NCBI GenBank assembly: GCA_011049545.1
Contig: DRHQ01000047.1
Location: 1-51,647, forward strand
Direction: 5' to 3'
Length of the DNA: 51,647 bases
From: Candidatus Aminicenantota bacterium
GTDB lineage: Bacteria > Acidobacteriota > Aminicenantia > Aminicenantales > Aminicenantaceae
In this document: piece after piece, positions 17,907-25,290 of the stretch
Position numbering within the stretch: the first letter of the stretch is position 1
Layout of the letters: each line of letters opens with the position of its first letter
Position numbers and translations under genes: made by a program
Notes under the pieces: generated by a model
Told to the model about the DNA's origin: nothing
The model's database searches: none
The model's input: the letters and a program-made list of their open reading frames with translations, nothing else

Positions 17907-18689
17907 TTATTTCCCTCGCTCAATTTCACCCAACATTTCGCCATAGGCCTCGCCGGCGGCATTGAGACATTCATCGCACCAATTCCCCTCGTCAAATGTC
18001 GAAAATGTGCCGACAGTCTTTTTCTCGCACTGTGTGCAATAGTCGTAGTAATAATGTTTGGCCTCGCACAAGTGGCAAAAGACCCTTTTCTCGTCACGTA
18101 AGCAGAGAACTAGCGTAGTTCCACAATCCGGACATGGGGAAGCGAGGACACCGCCTTCCTTATTCGCCTTTTGGCGAGCTTCAGATACGACATATTCCCA
18201 TTCTTTGAGCAGACCATTCACCGTCTTATAGAGATTTTTGGGAAGGAAGCTTTCAAGTGGGGTGTTTAGTTCTATTTTCGCGAACTTTGCCAAAAAGTCC
18301 AGTAGACGCCTCAACTGAAGGTCAGCCAGTTCTTTATCGAACTTGGGCATGTGGTGCACAATTTGATTCCGCCATTTTGCGATAGTTTTCACAAGTCGGA
18401 CTTCCTTAACATGAATAGGAACGCCGAGGTTAATTAGCCGATGGGGGAGATTGCGGAGCGGTACGCTATCCTCATGTGCGAAATCTTTTGCGTCAATATT
18501 CTTATAGATTAGATTTGGATGGATTCGTGACAGTTTTGCCTTAAGCAGTAATTCAGCTGCAGAGACGGAATGCAGAATCGCAAAATTGAGCTTCCGGTCT
18601 CGATAGCTATTCAGAGATTCGATTATGAAGTCCTTTGCGGACGATAGGAGTGTATGATCGGATTCCATCTTATTTATGCTAGCTAACAT
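17907..18689 (-). CDS. HEPN-like protein with C-terminal zinc ribbons (cassette)
   Basis: 260 aa, no named family recognised. The N-terminal half is helical and contains AKWRNQIVHH (R107-x4-H112), a HEPN-type motif. The C-terminal part (about 185-250) has paired CxxC knuckles: CPDCG, CHLC, CTQC and CDEC, two zinc ribbons. It starts 15 bases after the stop of the upstream membrane protein gene with no attC between them, so the two share one cassette and are probably coupled. An ATG at 18667 is an alternative start; neither has a clear ribosome site. Confidence 0.7.
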   Translation of the reverse strand: MLASINKMESDHTLLSSAKDFIIESLNSYRDRKLNFAILHSVSAAELLLKAKLSRIHPNLIYKNIDAKDFAHEDSVPLRNLPHRLINLGVPIHVKEVRLVKTIAKWRNQIVHHMPKFDKELADLQLRRLLDFLAKFAKIELNTPLESFLPKNLYKTVNGLLKEWEYVVSEARQKANKEGGVLASPCPDCGTTLVLCLRDEKRVFCHLCEAKHYYYDYCTQCEKKTVGTFSTFDEGNWCDECLNAAGEAYGEMLGEIERGK

Positions 18690-18704
18690 ATATTCGGCAA
18701 CAAT

Positions 18705-19088
18705 TCACATTAAGGCTACAGCTATTCCACAGATCACGATTCCAACTATAACTAGTAAGAAATTTGGAATATCTATCATCCAATGATGTTTCTTGACCGA
18801 AATTTGGAGGCCCAACTTCTTCTCCATCTGCTGAATAACTCCCACTGAACGATCAATTGCCCGAAAAGTACCTATCATAATCCAAAAAACAAGTATGCCC
18901 ATAATGCACAGTGCAATCGCACCTAGACGGATATGCTTAGGATCACCTTCGGATGCAGCAGCTAATGCAATACCCACCACGCCAAGATATGCAAAAGGTA
19001 GTTGCCAGAATCGCTGAGCATACATTCGGGAGTGCTGATTAACTTCACACAATTGCGTTTTCAGTATTTCCTCTTTTGAATTGGACAT
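18705..19088 (-). CDS. Small integral membrane protein (cassette)
   Basis: 127 aa, unrecognised. A hydrophilic start is followed by hydrophobic segments at about 30-46, 54-74 and 105-126; the loop at 75-100 is charged and helical (RAIDRSVGVIQQMEKKLG). It is the first gene of a two-gene cassette with the HEPN/zinc-ribbon protein. A membrane protein paired with a potential nuclease could be an effector/regulator pair, but nothing in sequence proves it. Confidence 0.65.
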   Translation of the reverse strand: MSNSKEEILKTQLCEVNQHSRMYAQRFWQLPFAYLGVVGIALAAASEGDPKHIRLGAIALCIMGILVFWIMIGTFRAIDRSVGVIQQMEKKLGLQISVKKHHWMIDIPNFLLVIVGIVICGIAVALM

Positions 19089-19106
19089 ATTCTCTTATCT
19101 TAAGAT

Positions 19107-19170
19107 GCCGAACGGTAAAGCTCACGGGCGCGCCGTTTTTTTGCGCGTCCTGTGGAGCGAGTTGTTATGT
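19107..19170 (-). other. attC site
   Basis: Minus-strand reading: R'' ACATAAC (19170-19164), R' GTTCGGC (19113-19107). Arms ACTCGCTCCACAGGACGCGC and GCGCCCGTGAGCTTTACC pair with the typical extrahelical bases. The stop codon of the gene at 19165-19896 is the TAA in R''. Confidence 0.85.
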
Positions 19171-19896
19171 CTTATTAGCCCTTCTTTTTTCAACACCCTT
19201 ACGACGTTTTTCAACTAACAGGTACGCATATTTTTCATAGCTGCGATTTTTAAGATTGTTTCTTGTATCAGTTATCTTTTGATAGTTAGCATCAAAGTCT
19301 CTTTCAAATGTCTGTAAGGAAACCACTAAATCATGGACAATATTAGATAAACCTGATATCAAACCTTTCTTATATTGTAACGAGGGCAAGTTTTCATTAT
19401 TTAATAATTGATATTTATTTTCTTCTACGTCTGTTCCTTCGCTATTTAATGGATAGATCCATTGCCCATGCGCAAGCTTATTTCTCACCTCTATGATAGA
19501 TTTCAGGTCACTGTCTAGAATTTCTTTTAAGGTTTCATATCTAGCATAGGCGGTAAAGGGAAGTGTGGTATCAGTTAACTTGGCATTGGGTAAATTGTAG
19601 TGTTTGCGAAATGCCAACTCTACAACCTTATGCCATTGTTCAAGCTGAGCAGATTGGGCAAAAACAAAAGATCTTTCCTCAACAGAGAAACCACTATTTT
19701 CGAAAAGTAGTTTTTTTAGCCGAATTTCAACCCAGGCGCCCAACAGTAAAGCATAAAGTCTTATAAAAGATTCTACTGCTGGAGCATTCTCTGCGCTTAT
19801 TGCCTTTCTTGCAGATAGGGCTGTGTTGTTGAGGGCAATTTCAACAGACCGGATATTGGCCACATGAAATTGATAAAGTTTATTATCGCAGGCCAT
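19165..19896 (-). CDS. HEPN-like cassette protein
   Basis: 243 aa, no named family recognised. All-helical, with EVRNKLAHGQW giving R138-x4-H143, the HEPN catalytic pattern, after a helical pair (LLLGAWVEIRLKKLLFE). The C terminus is basic (EKRRKGVEKRRANKT), which could bind nucleic acid. Single gene in its cassette. About 170 bases precede the ATG inside the cassette and hold a tRNA-like element. Confidence 0.68.
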   Translation of the reverse strand: MACDNKLYQFHVANIRSVEIALNNTALSARKAISAENAPAVESFIRLYALLLGAWVEIRLKKLLFENSGFSVEERSFVFAQSAQLEQWHKVVELAFRKHYNLPNAKLTDTTLPFTAYARYETLKEILDSDLKSIIEVRNKLAHGQWIYPLNSEGTDVEENKYQLLNNENLPSLQYKKGLISGLSNIVHDLVVSLQTFERDFDANYQKITDTRNNLKNRSYEKYAYLLVEKRRKGVEKRRANKT

Positions 19897-19944
19897 TAAA
19901 TTCTTTCCTTACCGCCAAAAGACACTTAGTTGACAAATGTCCTT

Positions 19945-20015
19945 TGGCGGTAGGGAATCGAACCCTACTAAACTCTTACCTTTCGGTAAGCGAGTTTCCA
20001 TTACTCCATCGCCCA
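19945..20015 (-). other. tRNA-like element inside a gene cassette
   Basis: On the minus strand, 71 bases show a perfect T-arm (TAGGG-TTCGATT-CCCTA) followed by CCGCCA. Upstream is a short D-like arm (GAG-TAATGGAAA-CTC) and a central stem CTTAC/GTAAG whose loop (CGAAAG) is only six bases, so no anticodon can be assigned. The acceptor pairs only if one G is bulged (TGG-G-CG with CGCCA). It is therefore a degenerate or non-decoding tRNA-like sequence, lying between the attC R' box at 20066 and the ATG at 19896. Confidence 0.4.
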
Positions 20016-20065
20016 TAAGTCTTATATCTCTTTTGCTAGATAGTATCAATCAATTTTAGTATGAG

Positions 20066-20137
20066 GCCTAACTGTAAGCTCATTGGTTTTGAAAACGCGT
20101 AGCGTTTTAAAAATCCATGTATAGCGCCTTGTTATAC
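20066..20137 (-). other. attC site
   Basis: Minus-strand reading: R'' GTATAAC (20137-20131), R' GTTAGGC (20072-20066). Arms include CATGGATTTTTAAAACG and CGTTTTCAAAACCAATG, clearly complementary around the central ACGCTACGCGT. The TAA in R'' is the stop of the DUF4365 gene. Confidence 0.87.
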
Positions 20138-21337
20138 AGCTTTTTTCCTTTCATATTTTATAGCTTCTAGGATTTCTAAGCTGTTTTTTAAATACATGTT
20201 TATACAAGATATTATATTTTCGTTATCTCTTTTTGGATCTTTAGTAACAATAAAAATATTATCAATTGAAATACTCAGATTTTGTATTTCTTGGTCAAGA
20301 TCCTTGCACTCATTTGGTGGATACGTTTGGTTGTAGTCTTCTGATAGGAGTTGATTAAAACTTTCTTCGTTCTGAAGTATTTCTATCTTCATCTTCTCAA
20401 TATTAGACTCTTTATATTTTAAAAACAGTTTGTGAATTCTTTGGTTTTCTATTTTGGCTTCCTTTATGAAATTATCGATAACTTTTAGGTATTCACCTTT
20501 TGTCATTTTTTTATTTTCAATAAATTCATCTGGTATTGTATCGCTCCCCCATTTTATGTAAATATCATTATCAATATGTTCATGGTAACTTGTTAAAAGA
20601 GTTGGATTTGCTGAATCAGAATCATTCCATACTGCAGTACAATGAGGTAATCCGTGTTTAAATTGTTCTAATGTTTTATAGGTAAAAACCCATATGGAAT
20701 CAGCTAATTTGTTTTTATGATGTTTATAAACAATTTCACTCCTAAAATAATCTGAGCTTTTTAATTTTTCAACGATGTGGGGAATCGTTTGTTTTATTGC
20801 GAAATTTGATGTGTCTTTCTTGTGCAGCAATTTCACACTTATTCTCCGACTTAAAGCATAAGATGTATCTTCGGTCTTTAATAAAGTAAAAATAGTCGGA
20901 TCGATGTAATAACTTTTTATTTCATCTTTACTTTCTTTTGAGAGGATACTTGTTTTTGGAATTTCTATTTTCCAAGCTTTTGTGGTTTTTTGGGTATTCT
21001 GTTCAGTTATAAAACTCCAATATAAATTATCGTTTTCTGGATTATATAGAACTAAAATAACTGGCAAAGAGTAATCTAACCAGTAAGTTAAGTGTTTATT
21101 TTCACCACGAAAAACTATAGTTTGTTCGGTAAATTCTTGGAAATAACTTTTACCTGATTTTATTTGTATAGCATACAACATACCTGTTGGCTTTCCATTT
21201 TCAACAATTTCAACATGAAGATCGATCCCATGATCAGCTATTGGTTGTTCTCTTTCAAGCCAATTAAATTTCTCTAAAATTGTAAGCGCAAATTTATGCA
21301 CTCCAGTTCTTTCAGTAATTTGATCTTGGATACTCAT
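20132..21337 (-). CDS. DUF4365-domain protein (cassette)
   Basis: 401 aa. The N-terminal ~150 residues match DUF4365: ITERTGVHKFALTILEKF, then DHGIDLHVEI, GMLYAIQIKSGKSYF, and LTYWLDYSLPVILVLYNP. The D-x2-D/E and QxK pattern is of the PD-(D/E)xK nuclease type; DUF4365 proteins often sit in defence loci. The remaining ~250 residues are Lys/Glu/Ile rich, mostly helical, and unassigned. Single gene in its cassette. Nuclease activity is inference. Confidence 0.8.
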   Translation of the reverse strand: MSIQDQITERTGVHKFALTILEKFNWLEREQPIADHGIDLHVEIVENGKPTGMLYAIQIKSGKSYFQEFTEQTIVFRGENKHLTYWLDYSLPVILVLYNPENDNLYWSFITEQNTQKTTKAWKIEIPKTSILSKESKDEIKSYYIDPTIFTLLKTEDTSYALSRRISVKLLHKKDTSNFAIKQTIPHIVEKLKSSDYFRSEIVYKHHKNKLADSIWVFTYKTLEQFKHGLPHCTAVWNDSDSANPTLLTSYHEHIDNDIYIKWGSDTIPDEFIENKKMTKGEYLKVIDNFIKEAKIENQRIHKLFLKYKESNIEKMKIEILQNEESFNQLLSEDYNQTYPPNECKDLDQEIQNLSISIDNIFIVTKDPKRDNENIISCINMYLKNSLEILEAIKYERKKAV

Positions 21338-21358
21338 TAATTTTTTATATCATTCGCT

Positions 21359-21430
21359 GTATAACGTTAAAACTCACTGGCGCAAATGACGCGCAGCGTT
21401 ATTTGCGTCCAGTGGAGTGCGTTGTTAGCC
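21359..21430 (-). other. attC site
   Basis: Minus-strand reading: R'' GGCTAAC (21430-21424), R' GTTATAC (21365-21359). Arms ACTCCACTGGACGCAAAT and ATTTGCGCCAGTGAGTTT-type sequence pair nearly perfectly around the GCGCAGC apex. It closes the CBASS cassette. Confidence 0.9.
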
Positions 21431-21441
21431 GTGCTTTTCAT

Positions 21442-22116
21442 TCAATTGTCTGGATCAGTGTAATATTCCAGCGCATCTTCATATCTTGTGAATATTTTAT
21501 CGTTTTTGTCAGATAGCGTAATTCTTCCGGTTGTTTTTCGATCTGTCCAATACTCACCAACCACAGTCTCTGGAACCATTTCATTTTCACCATGCGTGTC
21601 TAAAACCAAAGCCCCTAGATGCATTGAGCTTCTTTCAACCCTAAGATGAACATCCGGTTTGTTGGTATATGCAGCAAAAACCTGATAACCGCGCCCGCTC
21701 TGTGACGGCTTAATACTATGGGCAATGAACCACGATTCTGCCTCAGGTGTCATCAAATGCATTTGGAGTGTAGACATTGTTTGCTTTACACTCATAAAAC
21801 AATTAATTGGTGAAGTAGCTTGCCCGGTTTCGGGACTAGCCCAATCGGAATGAATAATCACTTTCCATGTGCCTCGTAAATCGGGCATGGATACAAACCA
21901 CTTCTGAAGCCATCCTTGTCGCCATGAATAGTGTTCAGTGAGCAACGATAGTATTACTAGCACACCCACTACAGTACTAAACGGTGCTAAGTGATCTAAA
22001 GTGACTGGTGTGCCTCGGAGTAAAAGCACTACATACCATGCAAGAGTTGCTATTGCTAGGATAATGGAAATCTGTAGTCGGCTAAAATTCACGACTCGAC
22101 ACCTATATAGTCCCAC
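21442..22116 (-). CDS. cap15: Cap15-type membrane beta-barrel CBASS effector
   Basis: 224 aa: two adjacent transmembrane helices (about residues 12-32 and 42-60), then a beta-rich domain from about 80 to 215 beginning MPDLRGTWKV. This is the architecture of the SMODS-associated beta-barrel effector Cap15. In known systems Cap15 senses a cyclic nucleotide through its barrel and disrupts the inner membrane. It overlaps the end of the CD-NTase gene (22089-22116), confirming a coupled two-gene system. Assignment is by architecture and partner, so residue-level ligand contacts are not claimed. Confidence 0.85.
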   Translation of the reverse strand: MGLYRCRVVNFSRLQISIILAIATLAWYVVLLLRGTPVTLDHLAPFSTVVGVLVILSLLTEHYSWRQGWLQKWFVSMPDLRGTWKVIIHSDWASPETGQATSPINCFMSVKQTMSTLQMHLMTPEAESWFIAHSIKPSQSGRGYQVFAAYTNKPDVHLRVERSSMHLGALVLDTHGENEMVPETVVGEYWTDRKTTGRITLSDKNDKIFTRYEDALEYYTDPDN

Positions 22117-23009
22117 GCGGCAGCAATGAATGAGTAAGCCTGCTGTCTTTTTGAGTCAGGCGAGCCTCGAAATAAATATTTGAGCTCACTCACCTCACCC
22201 CATTCGTTACATTCTTCAATGCTCTTTGTATTTGACCACAGATGTGTAATGCAGCTTCTTACATCCTGTTCCCAGGATATCCCCGAAAAACATTGGTTTG
22301 GAGTATTCCAAACAAGGCATTCCACTAAGAAGCCTGATATTGGATTTGCAGCGGCGATACCATGATCCTCCATAGCATTTCGAAGCTTTTTCAATATTCG
22401 AACCACGCCTTTGTATCGCCTCCCTGTGTCGGTATTTTTGGATACTCCATTTTCATAGTGTTGATTTGGCCAGTGAGACTCATCAAATAGTCGCTCTGGC
22501 CAGTTTATTATCTTCCCGCCATTATCTGGAAAGAGCTGGACTCCACAAACATAAGAACCATCCCTTGAATAACGTCTGTGTTCAAAAAAAGGTACTACAT
22601 CCGCGTCAACACGATATGTATTTTCGTGAATATCAAATGCCTTTTTACCTCGTTTAACTGCTGCACGACCAAAATGGCTAACAAGCGCTTGTTCCACCTC
22701 ATCTTTGAATGCAGCGTATGTATGATCACCATCGATGTTTCCAAAATCGGAGTGAGACATGCCCTCTGGATAATCTGGGTAAAATGCGTTCCCCGTATAT
22801 AAGACGCCAATATCTACATCACTATCCTGTTTTACATTAACACGATTTCGATAAGAGCCTTGGACAAAAACTTTTGATTTTGAACGAAGCCGTTCATCCG
22901 CTTGTAATGCATTTTTTACAGCATTTATAGCTCTATCGATGCGCTCACTTTCTGTTTTGCCTGGTGGCTGCGCCCAAGTTGAAAATGTTGATTCCCCGTT
23001 ATGACTCAT
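22089..23009 (-). CDS. CD-NTase (CBASS cyclic-oligonucleotide synthase)
   Basis: 306 aa cGAS/DncV-like nucleotidyltransferase. The nucleotidyltransferase signature is GS at 51-52 (VQGSYRNR) with DVD at 64-66 (QDSDVDIGV) and a third acidic residue in YRVDADVVPF (135-137), so all catalytic residues are present. RBS AGGAAG lies 7 bases before the ATG. It is the first gene of the left arm, 24 bases from the recombination heptamer, so it is best placed for expression from the promoter in the inverted repeat. No ancillary Cap2/Cap3 genes: a type I (two-gene) CBASS. The nucleotide product cannot be told. Confidence 0.9.
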   Translation of the reverse strand: MSHNGESTFSTWAQPPGKTESERIDRAINAVKNALQADERLRSKSKVFVQGSYRNRVNVKQDSDVDIGVLYTGNAFYPDYPEGMSHSDFGNIDGDHTYAAFKDEVEQALVSHFGRAAVKRGKKAFDIHENTYRVDADVVPFFEHRRYSRDGSYVCGVQLFPDNGGKIINWPERLFDESHWPNQHYENGVSKNTDTGRRYKGVVRILKKLRNAMEDHGIAAANPISGFLVECLVWNTPNQCFSGISWEQDVRSCITHLWSNTKSIEECNEWGEVSELKYLFRGSPDSKRQQAYSFIAAAWDYIGVES

Positions 23010-23032
23010 AAGGACTTCCTAGTGTCGATGAC

Positions 23033-23180
23033 GGCTAACTATTAATATACAACATGCTTTATTCGATACAAATCTCCCTTCATTGACATCATATATTATG
23101 TGATTCCATCAAATATACCCACAAAATTGCGGTATTATCGTATAATTATCCATGTTAAATTTCAAGTCGCATATTTGACG
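23033..23180 (-). repeat. Left inverted repeat: candidate attI plus cassette promoter
   Basis: 148 bases aligning without gaps, in inverted orientation, to 24606-24753 at roughly 83% identity by hand count. The outer ~40 bases and a block around CAAATATACCCACAAAATTGC are nearly identical. The outer end is the heptamer GTTAGCC (minus strand), exactly where the first left cassette begins. Position directly 5' of intI and diverging from it matches a canonical attI. Confidence 0.75.
23137..23165 (-). promoter_or_regulatory. Candidate left cassette promoter (Pc)
   Basis: Minus-strand -35 TTGAAA (23165-23160), 17-base spacer, -10 TACGAT (23142-23137), pointing at the CBASS cassette. The same element (TTGCAA, 17, TAAGAT) is conserved in the right repeat. 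Conservation in both copies is the main support; the -10 matches consensus in 4 of 6 positions. Confidence 0.5.
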
Positions 23181-23208
23181 GCCATAATATTCATCTTGGG
23201 GATTCTGA

Positions 23209-24500
23209 TTGGATAGCCATCGAAATAACCTTGCGGAATTTGAAGATCTTCTCAAGCGTCATCGGTTGGTCACCCCGGAAAAAGCTAGATTCTATGTCTA
23301 GTGGATAGGTTACTCAAATATTTGCAAAACAGACCTTCCAAGCCGGTCGCTCAGATTGTTTCTTCATACCTGGAGGCTATGGAAACGAATCCCCGCTTTG
23401 CCGACTGGCAAGTCAAACAGGCGGCGGACGCGATTCTTTTATATGCCGATAAATATCTCAAGCCGAAACTTTCTCTCCTTTCGTCAAATGGCTCCATTGA
23501 ATCAAAGCCCATGGGACCGAACAACGGACGAAACTCGGCTGACTGGAAAGAAATATTCAACAAATTGCACGAAAGCATGCGTCTTCGACATTATTCGCCC
23601 AGGACGGAAAAATCCTACAGGATCTGGATCAACAAGTTCCGGAAATATTTCAACAATCGCGAACCTCTGACTTTAGAAGGAGCGAATGTCAAAAAATTTC
23701 TAAGCCATATCACTCTCCATGATCGAGTATCGGCCGCCACACAAAACCAGGCCTTTAACGCTTTATTGTATCTTTTCTGGAATATCCTGCAGAAAAACCT
23801 GAGCAATCTGGCTGATACTGTTAGAGCACGGCAGAAGAGAAGACTGTCGGTTGTCTTGACTCGCGAAGAGATCCATCACCACTTTTCCTTTCTCGAGAGC
23901 CCCTATCTTCTCATGGCTTAACTGCTCTATGGAAGCGGCCTCCGCCTTATGGAATGTATCCGTCTCAGAGTCAAGGACATCGATTTTGCCAATAATTTGT
24001 TGATCATCCGGGCGGGAAAAGGAGAGAAGGACAGAACCACCATACTGCCAGACAAAATCAAGGAATCTCTGAGAGAACATTTAAGGCGAATGAAGAAGTT
24101 GCATGACCAGGATTTGGCGAAAGGATATGGGATCACAACTCTTCCCGATGCCCTGGCGAAAAAATATACGAATGCCAACAAAGAATGGGCCTGGCAATTG
24201 GTCTTTCCCTCGAAAAGCCTGGTAGTCCGCTCCGTGAGTGGAATGGTCTTACGTCATCATGTCCAACCCAGCACTCTTCAAAGAATGGTCAAAGAAGCCA
24301 TTAGAAAATCGGAGATTTCAAAACCTTCAAGCTGCCACACGCTCCGGCATAGTTTTGCAACACATCTTCTGGAAGCGGGGTATAATATTCGAACGATTCA
24401 GGAACTCATGGGTCATAAAAATGTAAATACGACCATGATCTATACTCATGTGGCCCGTAAAAGCTATTCAGATATATCCAGTCCATTGGACAAGCTGTAA
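23209..24500 (+). pseudogene. intI: Integron integrase, inactivated (nonsense and frameshift)
   Basis: Tyrosine recombinase of the integron type. The IntI-specific insertion is clear ([35 protein letters not shown]). Catalytic residues remain in the text: R in [10 protein letters not shown] in [10 protein letters not shown]-x2-R in [13 protein letters not shown] in [10 protein letters not shown] and Y in MIYTHV. Lesions: (1) the N-terminal frame (EFEDLLKRHRLVTPEKARFYV, starting near TTG 23209) meets TAG at 23299 and the homology resumes in another frame (VDRLLKYLQNRP), consistent with a small deletion; (2) an in-frame TAA at 23919-23921 sits where IntI usually reads MAQLLYGSG, a likely CAA-to-TAA change. 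Not expected to make active integrase. Confidence 0.92.
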
Positions 24501-24605
24501 GAGACACTTTGAGACTAGGCGGCTGTGGCTGAGTGATTTCTCAAGCTCCGCAATACTTCAACGGCTGTCAGGTAAAGAAATCGTTCCTCTGCTGGATACT
24601 GATAT

Positions 24606-24753
24606 CATCAAATATACGACTTGCAATCTAACATGGATAATTTTAAGATAATAGAGCAATTTTGTGGGTATATGTGATGGAATCACTTAATATACGACGT
24701 TCTCAGGGGTGTTTTTGTATCAAATAAAGCATGTTGTATGTTAATAGTTAGCC
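24606..24753 (+). repeat. Right inverted repeat: second candidate attI plus promoter
   Basis: Inverted copy of 23033-23180, here downstream of the integrase 3' end. It again terminates at GTTAGCC (24747-24753), beyond which the two sides diverge at once. The AACATGC/GCATGTT segment and TATACCCACAAAATTGC block are identical in both. An attI at the 3' side of intI is not part of a normal integron. Confidence 0.75.
24621..24649 (+). promoter_or_regulatory. Candidate right cassette promoter (Pc)
   Basis: TTGCAA (24621-24626), 17-base spacer, TAAGAT (24644-24649), directed into the Pycsar cassette. It is the mirror of the left element (TTGAAA, 17, TACGAT), with the same spacing despite surrounding substitutions. 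Confidence 0.5.
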
Positions 24754-24785
24754 GGAACGTAGAGGTATACAAACAGGAGGAAGAG

Positions 24786-25277
24786 ATGATTGAGAATGAC
24801 CTTGGCCACTATGTTGAGTCATCACTTTCGCGGCAGCTTTCTTGGATAGCAGCTGCTGATGCCAAGACAAGCACTGTTTTTGCTTTCTCGACGGTGATGC
24901 TCGGCGTATTGGCGGCTCTCGTTCCTTCCCCCACCGCGTGGTCGACCGCACCAGCGGTCTTCACCGCACTGTCAGGATTGCTCTTGCTGGCAGCGCTTCT
25001 GTTCTCGACCTTCGCCGCCTTCCCAAGGACGCCTGGTCCTAGGGGATCCCTGGTCTACTTCGGAGGCATTGCCGAAATGGAGTCAGAGGCATTTGAGGAA
25101 ATGCTGCTGGAGATGGAAACAGCCACCTACCTGAAGGACCTCGCCAAGCAATGCCACAGGAACGCTGAGATCGCGAAGACCAAGTACGCCTGGGTAAAGA
25201 GGGCGATGCTGGTCCTTTACATAAGTGCTCTTCCATGGCTTCTTGCAGTCTACCATCTCTACAGGCAACCAGCCTGA
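24786..25277 (+). CDS. pycTM: Pycsar membrane effector (PycTM, DUF5706-like)
   Basis: 163 aa from ATG 24786, chosen because CAGGAGG lies 5 bases upstream; a longer frame from 24738 would start inside the attI repeat. The protein opens with a helix containing SWIAAADAKTS (D25, K27), the conserved D-x-K feature of Pycsar effectors, then transmembrane segments at about 29-46, 52-75 and 137-157. In known systems PycTM binds cCMP or cUMP and damages the inner membrane during phage infection. The cyclase gene follows 13 bases later. First gene of the right arm. Confidence 0.85.
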   Translation: MIENDLGHYVESSLSRQLSWIAAADAKTSTVFAFSTVMLGVLAALVPSPTAWSTAPAVFTALSGLLLLAALLFSTFAAFPRTPGPRGSLVYFGGIAEMESEAFEEMLLEMETATYLKDLAKQCHRNAEIAKTKYAWVKRAMLVLYISALPWLLAVYHLYRQPA

Positions 25278-25290
25278 CAGGAGTATGTTA

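Noticed and set aside
15321-23921. Recoding of TAA as a sense codon (two in-frame TAA codons in otherwise continuous genes).
   Set aside because: TAA is the natural stop of many genes here (hflC, thrC, five cassette genes), so both cases are better read as nonsense mutations; intI also has an independent frameshift.
23209-24753. Inverted repeats as ends of a transposon carrying a tyrosine recombinase.
   Set aside because: The IntI-specific domain, attC-bearing cassettes on both outer sides and termination of homology at GTTAGCC fit an integron better; no target-site duplication was seen.
24738-24785. Longer start for the Pycsar effector.
   Set aside because: It lies across the attI/attC junction; the CAGGAGG site supports ATG 24786.
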